Shown: positions 18,374 to 27,700 of the stretch, piece by piece | Numbering within the stretch: the stretch's first letter is position 1 | Layout of the letters: every line of letters begins with the position of its first letter | Translations under genes and position numbers: made by a program | Source: JAFGMQ01 sp036733345 | GTDB taxonomy: Bacteria > Desulfobacterota > DSM-4660 > Desulfatiglandales > Desulfatiglandaceae | Reading direction: 5' to 3' | Assembly: GCA_036733345.1 (NCBI GenBank) | Contig: DAINAR010000001.1 | Coordinates: 124,001 to 188,000 of the forward strand | DNA: 64,000 bases | Notes under the pieces: generated by a model | What the model was told of the DNA's origin: nothing | The model's database searches: none | Seen by the model: only the letters and a program-made list of their open reading frames with translations

Positions 18374-18403
18374 AATATACTTTATCAGTAACTCATTTGT
18401 CAA
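18374..18403 (-). promoter_or_regulatory. Sigma-70-type promoter of the OmpA-type lipoprotein gene
   Basis: On the minus strand TTGACA (18403-18398) is separated by 18 bases from TATATT (18379-18374), about 70 bases before the start codon. The -35 box is perfect and the -10 box matches 5 of 6. Confidence 0.65.
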
Positions 18404-18684
18404 AACTTCGTACCATAATCTCCTCACGGTTTGCTGACCTTGGCCTCTGCCTTTATATTACCACTGCTTCTTTGTCTGCTCCGATGATGTTACATCCTTT
18501 TCTGCAGCCCTGATAATTCCTCAGCGCCTGCAACAGCAGACTTACCAGCTATTAGCCCCATATCTGTCTAAACTCGCTTTCACTATTCCATAGACAAAAA
18601 GATTTATGCTTAAGAATAAGCCTATGGTAGTGATGCTAATTACCAGTAGCAGACAAAAGGTGATAATTAAGGAAAAATACATGA
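18404..18684. other. Non-coding gap between lipoprotein promoter and radical SAM gene
   Basis: I see no gene with a credible start or family resemblance here, and no strong hairpin. It separates two minus-strand transcripts. Confidence 0.5.
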
Positions 18685-20172
18685 TCAGCTTCCCTGAACA
18701 ACCTTTAATTCACAGATTTTGCGGAAATGATGACCGTAAATCGCAAGGGTTACAACCAATGCAAATAATCTTGGACGACGGAAAAGAGTCCAAAACAAGA
18801 TTTTCCAGTATTGGAATCGCTCCTTTCCAAAAATACCCAGGCGAATGCTTGAGCGCAAGACTGCCAGCAGGCGTTGAAAATCCAGAGGAGTCCTGATTTT
18901 CGGTCTTTTATACTCCCTGAGAAAAGTCATAGCTCTTTTGTAGTAATGCTCTGGCGAGTAAATGTGCTGCATCAGGTTTTCGTATCCTTCCCGCAACACA
19001 TCAAGTCCCATTATGGGAAGTATGTTGGTTGTTCCATCTATGTTATCTCCGGAGATTAAGTCAATAAGTCGGCCTTCCTGGTTCATTCGCTTATAAAGCC
19101 TTGTGCCGGGAGGAGCATTTAGTAATCCCACCATTGCCGTCACAATACCGCTTTGTTGGATAAACTCAATCTGGCGCTGAAATATGGAAGGAGTATCGCT
19201 GTCGAATCCCACGATGAAGCCTCCTGTGACCTGGAGTCCGGCCCGCTGTATGAGTTTTACACTCTCCAGCAGGTTGCGGTTGCTGTTTTGCTGTTTGTTG
19301 CATTCAGCCAAACTTTCCTCATTAGGTGTCTCAATACCTACAAAGACTGTATCAAAACCAGCCTTGACCATCATCTCCATTAATTCCGGATCATCAGCCA
19401 GATTTACTGACGCCTCAGTGTTAAAAGGAATTTCCTTCCTGTCTTTCTGCCATTTGATGAGTGCCGGCAAAAGCTTTTCCTTCAGATAGGCTTTGTTGCC
19501 GATAAAGTTATCATCCACAAAAAAGACCTGTCCACGCCACCCCTGGTTGTAAAGCCCATCCAGCTCGGCAATAATCTGTCTGACTGTTTTAATGCGTACG
19601 CGATGTCCGAATAATGTTGTCACGTTACAGAACTCACAATTGAATGGACATCCGCGAGAAAACTGGATACTCATTGAAGCATAATGTTTTAAATTCATCA
19701 ATTCCCACAGAGGAACAGGGGTCTTCTGAATGTCACAAAATTCAGATGTCTCGTAGATGTGTTGAGCGCAACCTTTTTCCAGATCCGCCAGAAAGGGGGG
19801 AAGGGTCAGTTCGGCCTCATTGAGCACAAAATGGTCCACATCCCCAAATTGATCGTATTCGCTGGTGAAAAGCGGTCCGCCGGCAACAATCTTAAGGCCC
19901 GCCCCCTTACACCGGGCGATGATTTCACGAGCTGACTCTCTCTGCACAACCATACCGCTGATAAAAGCGCAATCAGCCCACGCCAGGTCTTTTTCAGTGA
20001 GCTTTGCCCCATTCATATCAACCAGTTTTTTGGGCCATTCTTTGGGCAGCATCGCTCCTAATGTCAGAAGACCCAGCGGAGGCAAGGCCGCCTTTTTGCG
20101 AATGAATTTCAGGGCGTATTTAAAACTCCAAAAGGTAGCCGGGTATTCAGGATAAATCAGCAAAGTCTTCAT
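18685..20172 (-). CDS. B12-binding-domain radical SAM protein with DUF4070-type C-terminus
   Basis: This is a cytoplasmic [4Fe-4S] radical enzyme of 495 residues. The N-terminal third has a B12-binding-like fold (MKTLLIYPEYPATFWSFKYA and IVAGGPLFT), without the DxHxxG cobalamin motif clearly visible. The radical SAM cluster is CPFNCEFC (Cys175, 179 and 182), followed by FFVDDNFIGN and a GGFIVGFDSD segment. The C-terminal region (about 370-480) resembles DUF4070. Relatives include enzymes of the hopanoid/lipid methylation and modification type, but the substrate cannot be told from sequence. It sits 50 bases downstream of an ABM-fold monooxygenase, probably in one operon under sigma-54 control. 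Confidence 0.85.
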   Translation of the reverse strand: MKTLLIYPEYPATFWSFKYALKFIRKKAALPPLGLLTLGAMLPKEWPKKLVDMNGAKLTEKDLAWADCAFISGMVVQRESAREIIARCKGAGLKIVAGGPLFTSEYDQFGDVDHFVLNEAELTLPPFLADLEKGCAQHIYETSEFCDIQKTPVPLWELMNLKHYASMSIQFSRGCPFNCEFCNVTTLFGHRVRIKTVRQIIAELDGLYNQGWRGQVFFVDDNFIGNKAYLKEKLLPALIKWQKDRKEIPFNTEASVNLADDPELMEMMVKAGFDTVFVGIETPNEESLAECNKQQNSNRNLLESVKLIQRAGLQVTGGFIVGFDSDTPSIFQRQIEFIQQSGIVTAMVGLLNAPPGTRLYKRMNQEGRLIDLISGDNIDGTTNILPIMGLDVLREGYENLMQHIYSPEHYYKRAMTFLREYKRPKIRTPLDFQRLLAVLRSSIRLGIFGKERFQYWKILFWTLFRRPRLFALVVTLAIYGHHFRKICELKVVQGS

Positions 20173-20222
20173 AGTTCTCCTTTCTTATATCAAAATTATA
20201 CTTGCTCATTTCTGTACGTTCT

Positions 20223-20597
20223 TTATGAACCTGTAATGACCTGATTCGGTTCCATAAGACTCTTTTTAGAGTTCCCCTTGGCCCTTATTTCAGCTATTAC
20301 CTCATCGCCTTCCGAATTGGAAACTGTATGGATTTTCATTTCCATAGGTTTGGCCAGAAGGGTCTTTGTTCCAAGCAAAACACTGAATTTTTCAGATTGT
20401 ATATGCCGTTCCAGGTCTTCCCTGGTTTCCCACTCCTCGATCAGATTAAAAACAGGGTCTCCTTCGATATCGCAAAAACCTTCGTAGCTCCTACATCCCT
20501 TTTCTTTTCCCGCCGTCTCAATCATGGAAACAAGCGTTTGCATCATCTCAGTACGTTTTTCCATGAGTGCCTTCATTGTAATCCTCACTATAATCAC
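20223..20597 (-). CDS. ABM-fold putative quinol monooxygenase
   Basis: This is a small dimeric alpha+beta barrel protein of 124 residues. Its first 95 residues match the antibiotic biosynthesis monooxygenase (ABM/YgiN) family: an IIVRITMKA beta strand, GCRSYEGFCDIEGDP and FNLIEEWETREDLERHIQSEKF. Such proteins act on quinols or other aromatic or polyketide substrates without cofactors, although many are uncharacterised. The start is GTG 20597 with GGAGGG five bases upstream. The last 30 residues extend beyond the family core. It is the first gene after the predicted -24/-12 promoter and precedes the radical SAM gene. Confidence 0.82.
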   Translation of the reverse strand: MIIVRITMKALMEKRTEMMQTLVSMIETAGKEKGCRSYEGFCDIEGDPVFNLIEEWETREDLERHIQSEKFSVLLGTKTLLAKPMEMKIHTVSNSEGDEVIAEIRAKGNSKKSLMEPNQVITGS

Positions 20598-20713
20598 GAA
20601 TGCCCTCCTCTCCCGGAAAGTCCCGTCAAAGGTTTAGGTCACGGTTTATTGACAAATTCAGAAATCTCTACGGTCTGTATGCCGTCTCGAAAAACAAGCT
20701 CTTTATTATTATA

Positions 20714-20730
20714 GTACAAACTTTGTGCCA
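20714..20730 (-). promoter_or_regulatory. Candidate sigma-54 (-24/-12) promoter for the monooxygenase/radical SAM genes
   Basis: On the minus strand the sequence reads TGGCAC, five bases, then TTGTA. This differs from the TGGCAC-N5-TTGCA consensus at a single base (T for C in the -12 element) and keeps the exact spacing. It lies about 117 bases before the GTG start of the monooxygenase and directly downstream of a sigma-54 activator gene. Confidence 0.6.
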
Positions 20731-20805
20731 TACTGGGTGAATGGAATTTTATTTGATGTAAGATGTTGATCTGGCGATTAAAAGTAAGCTCATAAGGCTG
20801 ATGAA

Positions 20806-20815
20806 GGGGGGGGGG
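20806..20815. repeat. G10 homopolymer tract
   Basis: Ten consecutive G residues, followed by C and three more G, lie between the 17-bp inverted repeat and the candidate -24/-12 promoter. Such tracts are prone to slippage in replication and to errors in sequencing. Confidence 0.9.
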
Positions 20816-20828
20816 CGGGTTGACGTAA

Positions 20829-20871
20829 AATATTGGTCATATATGGTAAATGTTCATATATGACCAATATT
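20829..20871. promoter_or_regulatory. Perfect 17-bp inverted repeat, candidate activator binding site
   Basis: The left arm (20829-20845) and right arm (20855-20871) are exact reverse complements with a 9-base spacer; the core reads ATTGGTCATATATG. The site is centred about 147 bases upstream of the predicted sigma-54 start, the usual position of an upstream activator sequence. It also lies 74 bases past the stop of the activator gene, so a terminator role is possible, but no T-run follows. Confidence 0.6.
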
Positions 20872-20944
20872 CCGGTGTATTTCATATAAAGAGAGTAGGG
20901 CCTGGTGAGGATATATTATCAGAGAGAAAAATAATTTGCAGTTT

Positions 20945-22492
20945 TTATGTATTGAGGATACCAAGTTTTCGCATTCTGGCGCGCAACGTGCTGCGGTTCA
21001 GCCCAAGTATTTCGGCTGCCCCGTTTTTTCCACTTACCTTCCCGTGAGTTTGCTCAAGGATCTGTACAATATGGTCGTGCTCGACCGCTTCCAGCGTTTT
21101 TTGAGTAGTAGATAAATCCTTTTGCTGCTTTTTCAATTCATCAACCAGGTGCAGCTTGGGGCCGGATGAGTTGATAACCGCCCGTTCAAGGACGTTTTCC
21201 AGTTCCCGGACATTGCCGGGCCAGTGATAACTCTGCAAGGCATTCATTACGCTTGTCGGGATGAACTCAATGGACTTGCCCATTCGTCTGGAAATCTTTT
21301 TGACGTAAAATTCAACAAGAAGCGGAATGTCATCCAAACGATCCCGGAGCGGCGGCACGGTAACCGGGAAAATATTTAAACGGTACCAGAGATCGTCACG
21401 AAATCGGCCCCTGCGCACCTCTTCTTCAAGATTGCGATTTGTGGCCGCAATAATCCTCACATCGATCTTGATCGTATGGGAGCTGCCCAACCGTTCAAAC
21501 TCACCGTCCTGAACCACTCTGAGCAGCTTGGGCTGCAATTCCATGGGTAACTCGCCGATCTCATCCAGAAAAAGGGTTGCGCCGTCAGCCACTTCAAATC
21601 GCCCCAGGTGTCTGGAATGTGCTCCAGTGAAGGCACCTTTTTCATGACCAAACAGCTCGCTTTCTATAAGATTTGAAGGCAGTGTGGCACAGTTCACTTT
21701 CACCAGGGCTCTATCCTTGCGTGAGCTCAGGCCATGAATAGCCCTGGCAACGAGTTCCTTGCCGGTTCCGGTCTCTCCCAAAACCAGGACTATTGTATTA
21801 CTGGGGGCAATTTGTTCAACTTTATAGAGCACATATTTTATAGCGTCACTCTGACCAATAATATTTTCATGGTTATATTGCAGTTTGATTTCTTCCTGTA
21901 AATACGCTCTTTCAGCTTCAAGCTGGTCTTTTAACTTCTCAATCTCAAAAAATGCTGCCTCAGCTGTTTGTTTACCTTTTTCCGCTTCTTCCCTTGCTAA
22001 CGTGCTTTCGGCCGTTCGCTTTTCAACAAGGTCCTCAAGATGTCTTTTGTAATATTCACGCTCTGTCACATCCTCTAGGGCCAGGAGGATCATCTGTGTC
22101 TGCTTCGAGTCCCTGTAGATCCTTCTGGCGTTCAGATGCATTATCTTTCGGCCTATGGTCTCAAAGTTATGTTCAACCTCAAAGTCATTAAATGTGGAAT
22201 TCTGAGGAAGGATCTCTTCAAGCAATTCCCTTAGTTTTGGAATGTCCCATTGCCGGTTGCCTAGATCATATATCAATATGCCCTCTGTTTCCTCTGGTTT
22301 GACCTTGAATGTCCGGTAAAAGGAATTGTTGGCCTTTACGACCTTAAAATCGGAATCAAGCAATACCAAGGGTTCCCGAATCGAACCCAGGATGTCGTCA
22401 AAAACTTCTATAAAGGCCTGTAACTTCCGTTTATTGTATCCTAATGCCTTCATTGTATGTTCATATTTTTTAAACGATTGCTTGCTATCCAT
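20945..22492 (-). CDS. Sigma-54-dependent transcriptional activator with PAS domain
   Basis: This enhancer-binding protein of 515 residues has a PAS sensor at about residues 35-145, a coiled coil at 150-205, an AAA+ domain at about 210-440 and a C-terminal Fis-type helix-turn-helix (GAAEILGLNRSTLRARMRKL). The AAA+ motifs are complete: Walker A GETGTGKE (239-246), the sigma-54 contact loop GAFTGA (286-291) and Walker B LFLDE (307-311). There is no receiver domain, so activity is probably set by a ligand or redox signal at the PAS domain. The gene lies directly upstream, on the same strand, of the monooxygenase/radical SAM pair, which is its likely target. Confidence 0.93.
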   Translation of the reverse strand: MDSKQSFKKYEHTMKALGYNKRKLQAFIEVFDDILGSIREPLVLLDSDFKVVKANNSFYRTFKVKPEETEGILIYDLGNRQWDIPKLRELLEEILPQNSTFNDFEVEHNFETIGRKIMHLNARRIYRDSKQTQMILLALEDVTEREYYKRHLEDLVEKRTAESTLAREEAEKGKQTAEAAFFEIEKLKDQLEAERAYLQEEIKLQYNHENIIGQSDAIKYVLYKVEQIAPSNTIVLVLGETGTGKELVARAIHGLSSRKDRALVKVNCATLPSNLIESELFGHEKGAFTGAHSRHLGRFEVADGATLFLDEIGELPMELQPKLLRVVQDGEFERLGSSHTIKIDVRIIAATNRNLEEEVRRGRFRDDLWYRLNIFPVTVPPLRDRLDDIPLLVEFYVKKISRRMGKSIEFIPTSVMNALQSYHWPGNVRELENVLERAVINSSGPKLHLVDELKKQQKDLSTTQKTLEAVEHDHIVQILEQTHGKVSGKNGAAEILGLNRSTLRARMRKLGILNT

Positions 22493-22556
22493 TGCGGAAT
22501 TCTAAATTTTAATTTGTTGTATTATTAACATGTTAAATCCAGTAGAAATATAATCA

Positions 22557-22585
22557 ATTATATCCCGTTATGATATGAAAGGCAA
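22557..22585 (-). promoter_or_regulatory. Sigma-70-type promoter of the sigma-54 activator gene
   Basis: The minus strand has TTGCCT (22585-22580), a 17-base spacer and a perfect TATAAT (22562-22557), about 65 bases before the ATG at 22492. Confidence 0.6.
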
Positions 22586-22689
22586 GCCCTGTAAGATTTA
22601 ACAAATTAACCATTTATGAAAAATTTCCTGTATGCTGGGCTTTGACATATTAAGAAGTGGTTGGGAAATTTGACATAATACTTAAAAAA

Positions 22690-24105
22690 TCAGTACGATG
22701 AGTTGACACAATCCATATAACCGTCCGGGTTCATATTGCCCACTGCACAGCGATAGGCAGGCCAGTTTAGATCTTTGATATTACTGGCTTCGTTGTGTCC
22801 GGCATAGTAAAATCTACGGAAGCTATCCTCTTTAGCCCTGTCTGAAAAAAGCTCAGGGTAAAGTTCAGACAAGGCCCCGTTAAGTGGTGTCATAAAGCCA
22901 TAGGCCTGAGAGAATGTATATAAGGTCTGATAATCCAATGCATGGTTTTTGAGATCAATAGCCTCGGTGCGGTAATCCAGCAGATCCCAGTCTTCTGCAT
23001 CCATGGTAAATACCCTGTATGCTGGATTGTTTCCAAATAGAGGAGTTACGGCCGGGTTAATAATCATGAGCATATCTGGTTCGACCTCATTTGACAATGA
23101 CATTCGGTATTCCTCCATGTGGGTATGTCCGCCAAAAGAGATCTTAATAATTTTTTGATAACGGGCAGTGATTTCCATGAAACGCTCGTGGTATTCCTTA
23201 TTCCACAAGAGTTCTACCTCTGAGATATGGCCAGTTTCGTCCATATAACTGCTTACGGTCTCGTAAATATCCGGACCTGGCGGTATGTGACTCAAGAGCC
23301 ATATCCTTCTGCCCTCAGCTTCGGCACGCGCCAGAGTCTGCTCCAGCCATTCAAGCTGTTTCCATCCCTCGTCAGTGAGAGATCTATGCGTTGAGAATAA
23401 AACCGTATTAAGGCAAACAAACATGACTTTTTCTCCCCTGGGGAGAGCCGAATAGTAGCCGCCCTCCTCATAAGTAGTAAAAAAGTCCGTTGGATCGGCA
23501 TTTCCTTTTAACAGTAAATCATAGAACAGTTCAGCAGTATCGTCCAGGAAACGGCCTCCTGCCACCAGGCTATAGTCTCCGGCATATGAGTCATTATTAC
23601 CGAGAACAAAAAAGACCGGAGCACTGTCGAAACGATCTCTAAACTGCAGCATGATAAATCGAACTGTCTTAAAAACAAAGTTTCTTAGAGCTTCCTCATC
23701 CTCGCTGCCGAAGAGGGCGAAGAACTGCTCCCGGAATTTATGAGCAAGGATGTCGCCCAGAAAGATAATAAATTGATCCCGTTCCACGGCAAAGCCCGCA
23801 TTTTCAAAGGTTTTTACAAGCAGGGGATAATTGGTTTCCTGGCCCCACGAAGGCAGGGCTTTGATACTGGATGAAGAAAATATGGCAGCCCAATCCTCGG
23901 CCTCGGCCTGGACAAGTGCGTCAAACAGTTCATGGTCATAAAACGGGGTAAAATGAATGTCGGTAATGACCACAAAGCTTTCAGAAGATGTTATATGGAA
24001 TCCGGATGATCCCAATCTGCATCCAACTGAAAAGCCGAAAATAAAAATCAGGATCAAAAATAAAAACTGATTGACCAGCTGCTTATGAATTGATCGAAAA
24101 TGCAT
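22690..24105 (-). CDS. Calcineurin-like metallophosphoesterase lipoprotein (acid sphingomyelinase-like)
   Basis: This is an exported dinuclear metal phosphoesterase of 471 residues. The start is ATG 24105 with GGAG seven bases upstream; the open frame extends further but without a signal peptide at its head. A hydrophobic signal ends FGFSVGC (lipid Cys29). The metal-binding motifs are in order: DIHF (49-52), LGD, GNND, LSHIPPG and GGHTHMEE. The layout, including a C-terminal Cys-containing tail, resembles the acid sphingomyelinase-like (SMPDL3) branch. Its substrate in bacteria is unknown and could be a nucleotide or phospholipid. Confidence 0.85.
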   Translation of the reverse strand: MHFRSIHKQLVNQFLFLILIFIFGFSVGCRLGSSGFHITSSESFVVITDIHFTPFYDHELFDALVQAEAEDWAAIFSSSSIKALPSWGQETNYPLLVKTFENAGFAVERDQFIIFLGDILAHKFREQFFALFGSEDEEALRNFVFKTVRFIMLQFRDRFDSAPVFFVLGNNDSYAGDYSLVAGGRFLDDTAELFYDLLLKGNADPTDFFTTYEEGGYYSALPRGEKVMFVCLNTVLFSTHRSLTDEGWKQLEWLEQTLARAEAEGRRIWLLSHIPPGPDIYETVSSYMDETGHISEVELLWNKEYHERFMEITARYQKIIKISFGGHTHMEEYRMSLSNEVEPDMLMIINPAVTPLFGNNPAYRVFTMDAEDWDLLDYRTEAIDLKNHALDYQTLYTFSQAYGFMTPLNGALSELYPELFSDRAKEDSFRRFYYAGHNEASNIKDLNWPAYRCAVGNMNPDGYMDCVNSSY

Positions 24106-24440
24106 CAAAAATCTCCATTTTTCAGTTTCTAATCTGACAAATCTTATAAAAGCAATATAATTATTGGGTTGCAGAAAATACCTCATCTGAGAGAAAATGC
24201 ACGACAGTCTTAAGTGTCATCTCTTAAGAATTTCACTACTTTTAAAGATAAAATACTTAGGATAACTATTTTAACTTTTTGACTAACATGTGATTATTAG
24301 AACACAATATCCTGCTTAGATAATAGTTAATAAGCATGAAGGTTTCCGAAATTAATGTCAATCAAACCGGTGATAAATAAAGCTTAGAAATATGCTTTGA
24401 CAGCTACATAAAAATAGGGCAGAACCTTAAAGGCGAAAAG

Positions 24441-24605
24441 ATGCGTAAAATAGCAATCTGCTTATTTGTTCTTTTTGCCTTCTCGTCCGAAACTGTATCA
24501 CATGCTGAAACCAATCTGGTTGTCCCGGGTATTACCACCGCTATTAAAATGGCGGGCAGGCCGGAGATTAATGTAAAACCAATAACATTTGGGACCTTAA
24601 CCTAA
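24441..24605 (+). CDS. Short secreted peptide, probable stub of a choice-of-anchor protein
   Basis: This 54-residue frame starts MRKIAICLFVLFAFS, a clear signal peptide ending near SHA, and has a modest AAAGGCG site upstream. It ends RPEINVKPITFGTL and then a stop. That final segment resembles the first strand of the choice-of-anchor D (ASPM/SPD-2/Hydin-like) domains found repeatedly in the giant protein just downstream. It may be a truncated relic of another family member or a genuine short peptide. I cannot decide between these. Confidence 0.45.
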   Translation: MRKIAICLFVLFAFSSETVSHAETNLVVPGITTAIKMAGRPEINVKPITFGTLT

Positions 24606-24795
24606 TACATGGAATCCTTTTTCTCTAATATCAGAATATATTTTTTTGAATAGATATCCAGACATTAAAAGTGTACGGTATTTCTAAATCAAACTTACGG
24701 CAAAATAACTTTCTTATATTTTGAATTAGACTCACGTCAAATCAAATAGCTATAAATACATATCTCTCCAATATGCAATACCAAGGGGGAATAAA

Positions 24796-27700
24796 ATGAA
24801 GGTAAATCTCTCACTGATAAGCCATGGATTGAAAAGACATCTCTCACATATATTCATGGTTATTTTTCTCAACATATCACTGTGTGGTTATTCTTTTGCG
24901 TATCTAGATCCCGGCAGTTTCAGCTCTCTTGGCACATTTAATCCCTCTAGTAACGTCATCGTCAACATGAGCACACGGTCGATGACCGGTGGGGTCACCG
25001 CTACCGGTGTCATGTCCGGTGATATACTTGTTTTTACTTTCGATAGTTTTAGCCTTGGAGCAAGTTACAGCATCTCCTTTTCGAATATTACTGATAATGA
25101 CGATAAGATAGCTTTTCTCTCAAAAGGGGATATGACAATAAGTGGGAGTATTTACGCAAACGCCTCGGGTACCGCTCCCGGACCGGGGGGGAGGAGGGGT
25201 GGCACTTCTAAACCGGAAGTCGGTCAGGGCACAGGGGGAGGGCAAGTTGACTTAGACGGAGGAAATGACGACGGTGCCGGTGGCGGTGGGTTTGGCGGCG
25301 CTGGTGGTGCACACGGGTATGGCGCTCCCGGAGGAACAACATATGGAAACCTTACTACTGCCCTCGAGGGGGGAAGTGGTGGAGCCCGTTCTTACTATTC
25401 GAGTGATGCGAGTGCCGGCGGTGGTGGAGGTGGCGGCGCACTGGAACTCGGAGCACTTGGTACAATAATTCTGAATAGCGGCTGTAATATCGAAGCCAAA
25501 GGGGCTGCAGGTTCAAACTCCGATTTGAGTGGGTGCGGCAGTGATGGTGATGGGGGAGGAAGTGGGGGAGGAATATTAATCCACGGAAATATCCTCACAT
25601 TTAACTCCGGTGCAAATGTGGATGCTTCCGGTGGAAATGGCGGAAACGGTGATGACGGTTGCCCGGGTGGAGGAGGTGAGGGTGGCAGTGGTGGCGGTGG
25701 CGGTGGCGGACGTGTTCGTGTCGCTTATAATTCCAGCGGAACGAATAACGGTAATATTTCTGTTGCCGGTGGTTCGGCTGGTTCCGATTCTGACCATCCT
25801 GGGAATGCTGGTTCCGCAGGTGTTGTCCAATTCGTCCAGGACTCAAATGTGCCGGTGACCAGTTCAGGTCCCGAGATATCCGTGTATGGAAATTCGGTAT
25901 CAATCAATGATGGAGACTCTACACCCTCCATCACTGACGACACGCATTTTGGCGATGTCGATAAAGACAGCGGCACTGCAACACATACCTTTACGATAAA
26001 AAATACCGGCCCGGCCACACTGACCATATCGGGTGGGCCGAATTATGTCTCGGTTGATAATGCTGTTTTCTCGGTCACTTCACAGCCCTCTGATGTAAGC
26101 CTCGAACAGGATGAGACAACCACATTCTCTATTCAATTTGATCCGGATTGCATCGGCATCGAAACGGCGAATGTATCCTTTGCCAATAATGATGATAATG
26201 AGAATCCTTTTAACTTCGTGATAGAGGGGAATGGTACGTCCGCTGCAAGCCTGTATCTCGATGGCCGTGACTTTACCTCTCTCGGCTCTTTCAATCCTTC
26301 CTCGGATGTGAGTGTTAATATGTCCACAGGCGTCATGACGGGGGGAATATCAGCAACCGGGACGGTTTCAAATGGCATTCTGGTGTTTACCTTCGATGAT
26401 TTTACTCTTGCTTCTTCGCGGAATATCAATTTCACAAACACGGAGAATTCGACCAACAAGGTAGCATTCTTATCGCTCAGTAACATGACACTGTCTGGGG
26501 CAATTAACGCGAGCGGTTCAACATATACCCCCGGTCCCGGCGGCGGCGCGGGCGGTACGGCACGACCTTCGGATGGGACCGGCGCCGGTGGTGGTGGAAG
26601 TGCTGACGGAGCCGGTGGAGCCGGTTTCGGAGGAGCCGGCGGGAACAGTGGTAACGGTGTGGGCGGCGGTTCGACATATGGTGATTTGTCGGTATCTCTC
26701 AGCGGGGGCAGCGGCGGCGCCAGATCAGAGTACTCAAGCACAGGAAACTATGGAGGAGGAGGCGGTGGCGCTTTACAGCTCGGAGCTCTGGGAATCATTA
26801 CAATAAATTCCGGGGCGAGCATAAATGCCAATGGTGTGACAGGGTCTACAAGTACAGAGGCTTCTGCGGACGGCGACGGTGGCGGCAGCGGTGGCGGTAT
26901 TCTGATTCATGGACAAACAATACAGCATAATAGCGGATCAACAATATCAGCGAACGGCGGAAACGGTGGCGGTACCTCCGGAGCTGGTCTCGGCATTGGC
27001 GGCGGCGGTGGAGGCGGCGGACGGGTGCGTCTCGTTTATCACACATCGGGTGCCGGTAATATCGTACAAGACGGAACGATTACCGTGAACGGTGGTACAG
27101 GTGGTACTGATGCGACGCCGGGAGAGGCCGGCACATCCGGAACCTCGTCCTGGGCATCTGATATTAATGTGCCTATTGGCGGCCCGGAAATATCCATAGA
27201 AGGGAATTCAACTGTAATTTCGGATGGAGACACAAGTCCATCAGTTGATGATGATACTGATTTCGGAAATGTTAATGTCGCTTCAGGAAGCAATGCCAAT
27301 ACATTTAAGATAGAAAACAGCGGTGGCGAGACTCTTAATTTAACCGATTCTTCTCCTTACGTAACTATAACCGGCCATACCTCGGATTTTACACTTACCT
27401 CAAATCCTTCAAATTCTATATTGGCAGGAAGCTCAACGACATTTGAGATCACCTTCGATCCGACGGCCGGAGGGACGCGTTCCGCTACCATCAGTATCGC
27501 CAATGATGACAGTGACGAGAATCCGTATAATTTTGATGTACAGGGTACAGGAATATCATTGCCGGTAATCTCAAACCTCAATGGGGACAGCCTGTCTTAC
27601 AACGAAGGAGACGGGGCGATATTACTAGACCAGGGCACTGCCGCCAGTGTTTCGGATGCAGACAGCAGCGATTTCAATGGTGGGAATTTGACAGTAACCA

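Noticed and set aside
20829..20871. The 17-bp inverted repeat as a plain terminator of the sigma-54 activator gene
   Set aside because: It is AT-rich, has a 9-base spacer and no T-run, and its position suits an activator site better. A terminator role remains a weaker alternative.
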